Assembly (NCBI RefSeq): GCF_000813325.1
Contig: NZ_BBQE01000012.1
Strand: one strand, 5' to 3'
Length of the DNA: 64,000 bases
From: Sulfurospirillum cavolei
GTDB taxonomy: Bacteria; Campylobacterota; Campylobacteria; Campylobacterales; Sulfurospirillaceae
The position numbers and the translations under genes were made by a program. Shown piece after piece: positions 1 through 7,026 of the stretch; position 1 is the first letter of the stretch; each line of letters opens with the position of its first letter. The notes beneath the pieces are model-generated. The model was given only the letters and a program-made list of their open reading frames with translations, had not been told where the DNA came from and did no database searches.

Positions 1-534
1 TTCCGCAGCCGCTTCTTGCGATCCACGTAATGCATCTTCTTGGACATCGTCCATATGCTCATCCGTCGTCTTCGTAAGCGTTTGAGGCACTTCCGCCGTA
101 GCGGCGATCAACTGTTTAATTTCCTCTTTTTTACCTTCTTTGGAAAGCGTAAAAATTTTGTTCACGATCTGGGTATATTTTTTAAAATACTCTTTTTCTT
201 TTTCGTAATAACCTCTGTCTTTAGCATCGGAAATCAAGCGTTCGTAATCGTGATTGGCTTTTTCGAAATCGCGTTTATAACCGTTGAATTTTTCCTCCAA
301 CGCTTCTTGCGTCTTAAGATCGTCGCTTTCCATATGCTGTAAAGCAACGATGCGCATGCGGTACATCGCTTGCTGTAAATCTCCGATCAGTAAAATACTC
401 GGTAAGGAATTGACGTTACATGTATTGGTCTTGGCATAGACGTGTTCCATCTTCGTCATCCCGATGCTAAAAACGGCGATAATGCCTAAAATAGCAATGA
501 GAAGCATGGTAATTAACTGTTTTGAGATACTCAT
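1..534 (-). CDS. Methyl-accepting chemotaxis protein, N-terminal part (cut by window edge)
   Basis: The 178 visible codons encode a membrane-anchored sensor. Residues 1-25 form a hydrophobic segment after a short basic start, and the rest is a long polar helical region with many Glu and Lys, as in the four-helix-bundle ligand domain of chemoreceptors (4HB_MCP). The second membrane segment, HAMP and signalling domains would lie beyond base 1. The ATG (534-532) overlaps the TGA of the preceding HD-GYP/GGDEF reading frame as ATGA, so the two are translationally coupled and probably work together. The chemoreceptor call rests on the N-terminal architecture only; a sensor kinase or a cyclase with the same input domain is possible. 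Confidence 0.7.
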   Translation of the reverse strand, partial: MSISKQLITMLLIAILGIIAVFSIGMTKMEHVYAKTNTCNVNSLPSILLIGDLQQAMYRMRIVALQHMESDDLKTQEALEEKFNGYKRDFEKANHDYERLISDAKDRGYYEKEKEYFKKYTQIVNKIFTLSKEGKKEEIKQLIAATAEVPQTLTKTTDEHMDDVQEDALRGSQEAAAE

Positions 535-1580
535 AAATTGACCACTCCTTTGAGGTATTTAATATTCTTTTTTTTATGCAAATACGGTTCAAAATCTTCC
601 CATGTTCGAAACGAAAAATCATGAAGATGAAAATGGGTCAGACTAATGTCGATCCCCTCAAATCCTAAACAGAGTTTTTCTTTAACCTCTTGCGTGTCAA
701 CATTCATATGATGCGAGTTTAAGATCACAAAATCATCGCCGTAGATACGAAAAATCGGCGCATGGTCAAAGAGAAGTTTGAGCCTTAAAAACGTCTCTTT
801 TAAAAGATGGTTTCCCGCTTTCCAGCCGTAATAATCGTTATAGCAATGCATATGATGAATTTCGATCAGATAGCAGCAAATGCACTCGTTTTCACCCCGT
901 TGCATTAAAAAGTAGTTCAAATAATCGCTGGAATATCCCGTCGTGATTTTATCTTTGTAGAAAAACGCAAAATACTCTTCTTGATGATACGACGTCGGAA
1001 TTTGATGAACGCTTGTAAGCTCTTTTTGGATTTCGAAAAAACGTACGGCGGCTTCAACGACGTGCGGATCAAATTGCGTATTGGAGCATCATCGTAACTC
1101 GTTTAAGGCTTCGTTTTTGGTTTTTCGCGGTTTGTAGATTCGGTTGGTCGTCATAGCGTCAAAAGCGTCGGCAACGCATAAAATGCGTGAGATCAGAGGA
1201 ATGGCTTCGCCTCTGAGTCGATCGGGATAGCCCGTCCCGTCGAACGATTCGTGATGATGCCGCACAATAGGGACATGGTCTTTTAACGCGGCAATATTTT
1301 CGATGATTTTCACGCTGTCGATCGCATGACGCTGCATAATGATGAGCTCTTTTTTCGTAAAACGCTTGGGTTTTAAAAGAATGGATTCGGGGGTTAAGAG
1401 TTTTCCGACGTCATGAAGCAATCCGGTTTCGTGCGCTAACGTCTGTTCTTTGGCGTCCAATCCCAAATTTTTCGCAATTTTAGAAGCATAATAGGCGACT
1501 CTTCTTGAATGTCCTGCCGTATAAGGGTCCTTTTCTTCCAAAATCGTATTGAGCATATGGATTGCTTCGCGATAAATCAT
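531..1580 (-). pseudogene. HD-GYP phosphodiesterase with degenerate GGDEF-like tail, interrupted by an in-frame TGA
   Basis: One continuous reading frame of 349 codons is broken only by TGA at 1091-1089. The first part (163 residues) is an HD-GYP domain, the c-di-GMP-hydrolysing type, with HDVGK near residue 56 and HHHESFDGTGYP further on. After the stop the same frame continues with the conserved HD-GYP end (TQFDPHVVEA) and then a GGDEF-like fold in which the signature is IYGDDF. The start at 1580 has a good Shine-Dalgarno sequence (AAAGAAGGT); codons upstream of it look non-coding. Arg or Lys is usual where the stop lies, so CGA to TGA is the simplest explanation. Either the protein is truncated, or this is a sequencing error. 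It is divergent from an XRE regulator. Confidence 0.8.
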
Positions 1581-1648
1581 AATACCTTCTTTTGTGTACG
1601 TATACCTACGTTTTTCTGATGAGTTTAATTGAGAAAGAAAGCTAAATG

Positions 1649-1783
1649 CTCTATCATAGTAGATAAATATGCATTTTATTTCAAATAAAATTAAAATGAT
1701 ATTAATTTGACATACGTAATCATTTTCTGTCTTACTTTTAATCGTAAAATCAATCAAAACTCAAATACTCTACTATAGTAGAT
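1649..1783. promoter_or_regulatory. Paired operator-like palindromes between HD-GYP gene and XRE regulator
   Basis: The sequence CTCTACTATAGTAGAT at 1768-1783 contains a perfect 14-bp palindrome (TCTACTATAGTAGA). A near copy, CTCTATCATAGTAGAT, lies at 1649-1664. They sit in the AT-rich space between two divergent genes, one copy nearer each gene. That is the normal layout for operators of a small autoregulated XRE protein. Which protein binds is inference. Confidence 0.6.
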
Positions 1784-1846
1784 TGATTGAAGTCGTTTAT
1801 CGGTATAAACTCACGCATGGAAAATTAAAAGCATTAAAGAAATTTT

Positions 1847-2122
1847 ATGAAAAAAACCCTAGAGCATTTTCAACAAGAAATAGAATATGACAGTACAGAA
1901 ATGCGAGCGTTTTTTTTAAGCGTCGGGCGGCGCATTCAGGCTATTCGTAAAAAAAAAGGTATTAGCCAGCTCGAACTTTCCAATATGCTTGGATTTAAAT
2001 CGACCTCATTAATCGCCGGCGCGGAATCGGGATACCATAACATTAAGTTTTCGTTAGAACACCTCTACAAAATCTCTAAAGCGCTTAATGTCAGCATCAA
2101 AGAGTTTTTCGACTTTGAATAA
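1847..2122 (+). CDS. XRE-family transcriptional regulator
   Basis: A 91-residue protein with one helix-turn-helix domain (about residues 25-85: RRIQAIRKKKGISQLELSNM, then an SLIAGAESG recognition-helix region and an LYKISKALNVSIKEFF tail). It binds DNA, probably as a dimer. It is divergent from the broken HD-GYP gene with two palindromes between them, so local control of that gene and of itself is likely. A second regulator at 6775-7026 has the same layout and a similar C-terminal half, next to another c-di-GMP gene. It has no sensor or peptidase domain. Confidence 0.85.
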   Translation: MKKTLEHFQQEIEYDSTEMRAFFLSVGRRIQAIRKKKGISQLELSNMLGFKSTSLIAGAESGYHNIKFSLEHLYKISKALNVSIKEFFDFE

Positions 2123-2190
2123 ACGCAGTTCCGTGCACTTAATGATTGACATTTACCGTTACATGTCAGATTGGAATCACGTCTTACATG

Positions 2191-3036
2191 TTAGATTAAT
2201 TTGAACGCAACCAAGCTTATTGCCATTACGAACATTCCTAGAACAATGCCGAAAATCGTCGTATGTGCATTACCGTACACGCGCGCTGAAGGTAAGAGTT
2301 CGTCAAAAGAGATATATACCATGATGCCCGCAACCACGCCGAACGTAATGCCTAACGTCAGCTCGCCCATGATCGGAAGTAAGAGGAAAAAGCCTACGAT
2401 CGCGCCGATAGGCTCCGCTAAACCTGAGAGAAAAGCGTACCAAAACGCTTTTTTACGATTTCCCGTCGCATGATAAATCGGTAACGAAACCGCCATTCCC
2501 TCTGGAATATTGTGAATTGCGATCGCAAGCGCGATCGTTAAGCCGATAGTCACGTTTTCGACCGCGGCGATAAACGTCGCAAACCCTTCGGGAAAATTGT
2601 GAATCGTGATCGCAAGTGCCGTAAAAATACCCGTACGATGCAGTGCCGAATGATTGATGGGCGTTTGTGCGTTTGTTTCGTGAAGAACGCTCAGTTCTTG
2701 GGTTGATTTGAGTTCGTGAGGATTGACGTCTTCGGGAATAATTTTATCGATCAAGGCACTGAGCGCAATTCCCGCAAAAAAACAGACCAACGCAATCGCT
2801 TCGCCCTTAACGTCACTGTGAAGAAGCGTAACAAAGGAGAGTTTAGACTTATTTAAAATTTCGACGAAGGAGACATACACCATCACGCCTGCGGAAAAAC
2901 CGAGTCCGATCGATAGAAACGTATGGCTTTTATTTTTAGAAAAAAAAGCGATTAACGCGCCAAAGCCGGTACTAAGTCCGGCTAAAAGCGTTAGTAAAAA
3001 AGCGGGGAGAAACTGCGCAAACGTTATCGACTCCAT
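2191..3036 (-). CDS. ZIP-family divalent metal transporter (ZupT-like)
   Basis: A 281-residue inner-membrane protein with about eight membrane segments. The two ZIP metal-binding helices carry HNFPEG (residues 146-151) and HNIPEG (175-180), the paired motifs that bind zinc, iron or manganese during uptake. The loop around residues 100-135 is polar with several His and Glu, as in other members. The length fits bacterial ZupT. It is convergent with the XRE regulator and followed upstream by the thiamin operon, with no functional link visible. The substrate cannot be told from sequence. Confidence 0.9.
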   Translation of the reverse strand: MESITFAQFLPAFLLTLLAGLSTGFGALIAFFSKNKSHTFLSIGLGFSAGVMVYVSFVEILNKSKLSFVTLLHSDVKGEAIALVCFFAGIALSALIDKIIPEDVNPHELKSTQELSVLHETNAQTPINHSALHRTGIFTALAITIHNFPEGFATFIAAVENVTIGLTIALAIAIHNIPEGMAVSLPIYHATGNRKKAFWYAFLSGLAEPIGAIVGFFLLLPIMGELTLGITFGVVAGIMVYISFDELLPSARVYGNAHTTIFGIVLGMFVMAISLVAFKLI

Positions 3037-3056
3037 TCTCGCTCCTTTTTGCGAGA

Positions 3057-3860
3057 TTATAACACGTTTTGAATACGTAAAAAACGATGAAGCGTCGCTG
3101 CGTCCATCTTACTGATTTCATCAATCAACGAAACGCGAAAACTGCCCGTACCTTTGGTTTTATCCGCTAATTCGGACGCTATCGCCATCGTCGAAATACC
3201 GGCAATAGCCGAAATCAACGCATCGCTTTTTGTTCCTAAAAAACTACCGATCAAGGAAGTCGTCATGCATCCCGTGCCCGTAACGTTTGTCAATAAAGCA
3301 TCGCCGTTTTGCAAGCGATACGTTACGTTGCCGTTTGAGACGATATCTTCTTTACCCGTAATCGCAATCGTACACTGAAGTTTTTTGGCTAACGAAGCGG
3401 CGATCAATCCGCCGTCTGCTTCATCATCCAACGAATCGACGCCGGAGCTTTTCGCTTCCAATCCCGCAATCGTTTTGATCTCCGCCATATTGCCGCGAAC
3501 GACGTCCATGCGTACATGTCGCAATAATTCTGTAACGCTTTGAAGGCGAAAGGGCGTCGCACCCACACCCACGGGGTCTAAGATAACGGGAATCTGTTTT
3601 GCATTCGCCTTGCTAGCGGCCTTTTGCATTGCTTCGAACGTTTGGGCGTTAAGCGTTCCGATATTTAGAACCAAAGCGTCGCACAAAGAGACCATCGCTT
3701 CGACTTCTTGTAACGCGTCCGCCATAATAGGCGATGCGCCGATGGCTAAAACCGTATTGGCACAATCGTTGACCGTCACGTAATTGGTAATATGGTGAAT
3801 CAATGCGCGTTTATGCGCTAATGCTTCAAAGAGTGCCTTTAGTTGTTCTTTAACGTCCAT
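3057..3860 (-). CDS. thiM: Hydroxyethylthiazole kinase
   Basis: ThiM phosphorylates 4-methyl-5-(2-hydroxyethyl)thiazole for thiamin salvage. The 267-residue protein matches the family from end to end: HHITNYVTVNDCAN near residue 24, GASPIMAD, VILDPVGVGATPFR near 100, GNMAEI, and the ribokinase-like anion hole GTGCM near residue 196. Its start lies inside the end of the transporter gene (22-base overlap), so it is the third gene of the riboswitch-controlled thiD-cytX-thiM operon. It makes one half of thiamin while ThiD makes the other. Confidence 0.95.
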   Translation of the reverse strand: MDVKEQLKALFEALAHKRALIHHITNYVTVNDCANTVLAIGASPIMADALQEVEAMVSLCDALVLNIGTLNAQTFEAMQKAASKANAKQIPVILDPVGVGATPFRLQSVTELLRHVRMDVVRGNMAEIKTIAGLEAKSSGVDSLDDEADGGLIAASLAKKLQCTIAITGKEDIVSNGNVTYRLQNGDALLTNVTGTGCMTTSLIGSFLGTKSDALISAIAGISTMAIASELADKTKGTGSFRVSLIDEISKMDAATLHRFLRIQNVL

Positions 3861-5050
3861 GTTCGAACCCCTTTCCTAAGCGTCACAAACAATAAAAGCG
3901 TCACGATCATCGTCGGTAAGGTCGACCCCAAAATAAAATCGAGCGTTAAAAAATAATAATAGACGATAATCCCCGCAATCCAAATAAAAACATACCCTAC
4001 ATGTAAGCGTAACGTTTCATCGATACGCGTATTGCCGAAGAGAAAATAATCGCTCAGCACGATCGCGAACAAAGGAGCAAACACCGAACCGATCGCATAC
4101 AAAAAGCTTTCATACGCCTCAATCGGCGTTAAAAGCGCAACGCCTAGTCCTATCAACGTCATGACTAAAGCGATTGAACGTTCGGAAAATTGAGGAAAAA
4201 GATTTCGAAACGTTACTCCGGCGGAATAAGCGTCCAAAAATGTCGTCGTTACGGTTGAAAGTAACACGATACCCAAAGCAAAAAATCCTAAATTGAGCGC
4301 GTTCATCATGCTCGCAACACTTGCGTCTTTGGCATACAATGCCATCGCCAAACCGATCGTATACATCAACGAACTACCGAGAAAATAGCCTAAAAAACTA
4401 CCGATCAAACCGCGTGTTTTATGCGCCGCAAAGCGCGTATAATCGGCAATCAACGGTAACCACGAAAGCGGCATGATCACGCAAAGTTCCAACGCCGCGC
4501 CAAAGCTCATCTCACCGGTCGAAGGCAAGGAAAAAATCTCTTGCTCTCTAAAAACGACAAAACACAATAGAAGCGTCAAACCCAAAAGCAATACGACCGC
4601 GATAACGTTCAATCGCGTAAAGCCCTGTTTGCCCAAAGCAATCCACAGCAGGATTAAAGCGGCAATTACGATCGTCCAAACGTGAAGATTTTCGATTCCC
4701 CAAAGAGAGAGGCTTAACGCGTCGGCGGCTTTAGCACCGGAGAGCATCATTACCGCCGTCCAGCCTAAGAGCTGAAGCATATTTAAAACGGAGAAAAGAT
4801 ACGATCCGTATCTGCCGAATGCGATACGCGTCGAGGTCATCGCCCCTATTTTGGCATTAAACCCGATGATACCGCCCAAAATTAAAATCGCTCCGCCGAT
4901 CAGATGTCCGATCACGATCGCCCATACGCCTTGCATAAATCCCAAAGGTGCCAAAAAAGAGCCCGTTAAAATCTCCGCCAAAGAGATCGCGGCACCAAAC
5001 CACAGCGCAAAAAGGCTCCATCCGCCCAAAACGTTTTTGTCGTGCGTCAT
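3839..5050 (-). CDS. cytX: Putative hydroxymethylpyrimidine transporter, NCS1 family
   Basis: A 403-residue protein with about twelve membrane segments and the nucleobase:cation symporter-1 pattern. The N-terminus (GGWSLFALWFGAAISLAEI) and the MPLSWLPLIADYTRFA stretch fit the CytX subgroup. CytX members commonly lie with thiM and thiD under TPP riboswitches and are thought to import hydroxymethylpyrimidine. Here it sits between thiD (4-base overlap) and thiM (22-base overlap), which supports that role. A cytosine substrate is the alternative, but the context argues against it. Confidence 0.85.
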   Translation of the reverse strand: MTHDKNVLGGWSLFALWFGAAISLAEILTGSFLAPLGFMQGVWAIVIGHLIGGAILILGGIIGFNAKIGAMTSTRIAFGRYGSYLFSVLNMLQLLGWTAVMMLSGAKAADALSLSLWGIENLHVWTIVIAALILLWIALGKQGFTRLNVIAVVLLLGLTLLLCFVVFREQEIFSLPSTGEMSFGAALELCVIMPLSWLPLIADYTRFAAHKTRGLIGSFLGYFLGSSLMYTIGLAMALYAKDASVASMMNALNLGFFALGIVLLSTVTTTFLDAYSAGVTFRNLFPQFSERSIALVMTLIGLGVALLTPIEAYESFLYAIGSVFAPLFAIVLSDYFLFGNTRIDETLRLHVGYVFIWIAGIIVYYYFLTLDFILGSTLPTMIVTLLLFVTLRKGVRTWTLKNN

Positions 5051-5850
5051 ACGTCCAACCCCGCTTTGCGATACAATGCATAAAAATGATGCACCGGTCC
5101 CACACCATGCCCCAAAGCAAAACCGTGTTCAATCGCTTCGGTAATATAGGCTTTTGCTTCTTCCACCGCTTCTTTTAGCGGATAGTCTTGTGCTAAATAA
5201 GCCGCAATCGCCGATGAGAGCGTACAACCCGTACCGTGCGTATTACGCGTGTGTAAGCGCGGCGAATGCAATTCGAAAAAATGTTCTCCGTCATACAAGA
5301 CGTCGATAGCGTCCGCTTCCAAATGGCCGCCTTTGACTAAAACGTTCGAACATCCAAGCGCGTGTAAATCGCCTGCGGCACGACGCATCTTTTCCAAAGA
5401 ATCGATCCGATAACCTACGATGACTTCCGCTTCGGGTAAATTGGGCGTAATCAGCGTCGCCATCGGTAAGAGTTCTTCAATCAACGCTTTTTTGGCTTCG
5501 GGTTGTAACAGATCGTAACCGCTTTTGGAAATCATCACGGGGTCGACGACAAGCGGCGGCAAGGCATAGCGTTTTAATGTAGAGACGATTGCGCGAATCG
5601 TCTCGGGACGCGATACCATACCGATCTTGACCGCATCGACGCGAATATCATCGAAAATGGCTTCGATTTGACGTGTAATGACATTTGGGGTCACGTCTTG
5701 AACGTCAAAAACGCCTTGCGTATTTTGAGCCGTAATCGCCGTAATAACGCTCATACCGTACGTTCCGTTCGCACTAAAGGTTTTCAGATCGGCTTGAATG
5801 CCCGCACCTCCGCAGCTATCCGAGCCGGCAATGGTTAAACAGTGTTTCAT
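5047..5850 (-). CDS. thiD: Bifunctional hydroxymethylpyrimidine kinase / phosphomethylpyrimidine kinase
   Basis: ThiD makes HMP pyrophosphate by two successive phosphorylations. The 267-residue ribokinase-fold protein begins with TIAGSDSCGGAGIQADLKTF, a diagnostic family signature, and has VDPVMISKSG, TPNLPEAEV and the anion hole THGTGCTLSSAIAA near residue 207. It is the first gene after the TPP riboswitch and overlaps cytX by four bases. GAGGATAGCGT precedes the ATG and is the ribosome site most likely to be controlled by the riboswitch. Confidence 0.96.
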   Translation of the reverse strand: MKHCLTIAGSDSCGGAGIQADLKTFSANGTYGMSVITAITAQNTQGVFDVQDVTPNVITRQIEAIFDDIRVDAVKIGMVSRPETIRAIVSTLKRYALPPLVVDPVMISKSGYDLLQPEAKKALIEELLPMATLITPNLPEAEVIVGYRIDSLEKMRRAAGDLHALGCSNVLVKGGHLEADAIDVLYDGEHFFELHSPRLHTRNTHGTGCTLSSAIAAYLAQDYPLKEAVEEAKAYITEAIEHGFALGHGVGPVHHFYALYRKAGLDV

Positions 5851-5921
5851 ACGCTATCCTCGTAAAGAGAGTTCAACGCTCTGATGCAATAAGAGAGGGA
5901 AAAAGTACGGAGGAATTTTTG

Positions 5922-6038
5922 ATGCTTGCCTACGCCGGTATTATCCGGATCAGGTCTCGACCGAGCAAAGGACTCGGCGTTGAGGATCAAAGAATCGTCA
6001 TTCTTTATCTCAGCCGGTTTAACCGGCTCTCCTAGCAT
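5922..6038 (-). ncRNA. TPP riboswitch (THI element)
   Basis: Read on the minus strand, the element starts ATGCTAGGAGAGCCGG and has the conserved CTGAGA core. It then has an AAAGAAT/ATTCTTT hairpin, a CCGAG/CTCGG hairpin (the optional P3a), and the GACCTGATCCGGATAATACC box followed by GGCGTAGG. ATGCT at the 5' end pairs with AGCAT at 5922-5926 to form P1. These are all the hallmarks of the thiamin pyrophosphate riboswitch. It lies about 70 bases upstream of thiD. I see no clear U-tract terminator after it, so control of translation start is more likely than attenuation. The open frame across it (5847-6038) is not a gene. Confidence 0.96.
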
Positions 6039-6045
6039 AAGAGTT

Positions 6046-6054
6046 TCGGATAAT
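6046..6054 (-). promoter_or_regulatory. Probable -10 element for the thiamin operon
   Basis: TACAATTAT on the minus strand lies about 10 bases before the riboswitch 5' end, a typical sigma-70 -10 region for this phylum. No clear -35 is seen, as is usual in Campylobacterota. Confidence 0.45.
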
Positions 6055-6077
6055 TGTACTCTGATTTAGCGGAATTT

Positions 6078-6674
6078 TCAAGGCATAACGCATTCGATGC
6101 GATTTTTTCCCTTTTCTTTCGCTTCGTATAATGCACGATCGGCGCACTGAACGATCGCTTCGGCGCTTAAAGAATGGGAAAAAAGGCACACGCCGACGCT
6201 GATACTAATCGGTATGTTTTTATACGTTCGCAAGGCGTCTTGAATTTTTTTAACGACGACGAAAATATCATCGCGATCGATCAGCGGACATAACAGAATA
6301 AATTCGTCGCCTCCAAAGCGAGCCAGTACGTCGCCTTCGCGTAACTTTAAGTTACATTCATTGACGATATGCACTAAAACTTCGTCACCGAAGAGGTGTC
6401 CGTGTGTATCATTTATCTGCTTAAAATCATCCACGTCTATCATTAAAACGGCAGAAGAATTATGGTAACGATGTAACAATCTTAAATGATATTCCAAAAT
6501 TTCAAGGAAATAACGTCGCGTGTAGGCTTGAGTCAACTCATCTTTTTGCGTCAGCTCATTGAGGTAAAGCATTTTTCGTTTAAGTGAAACAATGATTTTG
6601 ATTAGAAGAAGGAAGACGGAAACAAAAAAAATACCTGTTGTAACCATAATCCTAATGCAAAAATTATCCATCAT
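6078..6674 (-). CDS. Membrane-anchored diguanylate cyclase (GGDEF)
   Basis: Makes c-di-GMP from two GTP. The 198-residue protein has one membrane helix (residues 8-28), a short basic linker and a GGDEF domain with an intact active site (RFGGDEF at 119-125), preceded by LMIDVDDFKQINDTHGH and ended by YEAKEKGKNRI. No sensor domain is present apart from the helix and a few outside residues, so activity is probably set by expression. It is divergent from an XRE regulator with repeated TTCACTATAGGGAA sites between. There is no RxxD inhibitory site directly before the GGDEF motif. Confidence 0.92.
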   Translation of the reverse strand: MMDNFCIRIMVTTGIFFVSVFLLLIKIIVSLKRKMLYLNELTQKDELTQAYTRRYFLEILEYHLRLLHRYHNSSAVLMIDVDDFKQINDTHGHLFGDEVLVHIVNECNLKLREGDVLARFGGDEFILLCPLIDRDDIFVVVKKIQDALRTYKNIPISISVGVCLFSHSLSAEAIVQCADRALYEAKEKGKNRIECVMP

Positions 6675-6700
6675 GCCTACACCGTACCGTACTGTTTTAA

Positions 6701-6767
6701 TTCACTATAGGGAATTTTAAAAACATTTTAACCGTTATAAACTTAGATAATACTTCACTATAGGGAA
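6701..6767. promoter_or_regulatory. Direct-repeat operators TTCACTATAGGGAA
   Basis: Identical 14-bp copies lie at 6701-6714 and 6754-6767. The first is 27 bases before the GGDEF start and the second is 7 bases before the XRE start, so a bound protein could shut both divergent genes. The core CACTATAG resembles the CTATAGTAG core of the palindromes between the other XRE gene and the HD-GYP gene, which suggests related binding proteins. Confidence 0.65.
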
Positions 6768-6774
6768 AATTATC

Positions 6775-7026
6775 ATGCTGGCATTTAGAGATTTTTTACC
6801 GGACGAGATTCAAGCGTTTCACCGTTTGATTGCCCGTAACGTTCAGCATATTCGTAAAGAAAAAAAGATGACGCAACTCGATCTAGCCCTGACGATCGGG
6901 CATAAATCGGTCAGTACGATAGCCAAAATCGAAGCAGGATTGGAGAATAAACACTACAATATCGAGCATTTGTATAAAATAGCAACGATTTTAGAAGTCG
7001 ATATTTGCGATTTTTTTAAGTCGTAG
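6775..7026 (+). CDS. XRE-family transcriptional regulator
   Basis: An 83-residue protein with a single helix-turn-helix domain: NVQHIRKEKKMTQLDLALTI, then KSVSTIAKIEAGLENK and the ending HLYKIATILEVDICDFF. The ending closely matches that of the regulator at 1847-2122, so the two are local paralogues. It is divergent from the GGDEF gene, with two identical 14-bp repeats flanking the shared promoter region. The last 11 bases overlap the 3' end of the convergent GGDEF-EAL gene. It is probably autorepressing. Confidence 0.85.
   Translation: MLAFRDFLPDEIQAFHRLIARNVQHIRKEKKMTQLDLALTIGHKSVSTIAKIEAGLENKHYNIEHLYKIATILEVDICDFFKS

Noticed and set aside
1089..1091. TGA read as selenocysteine in the HD-GYP protein
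   Set aside because: HD-GYP proteins have Lys or Arg here, not Cys, and no nearby SECIS-like hairpin was recognised. A CGA-to-TGA change is simpler.
5847..6038. Small open frame on the minus strand before thiD
   Set aside because: It lies across the TPP riboswitch and has no family match; the RNA explains the sequence.
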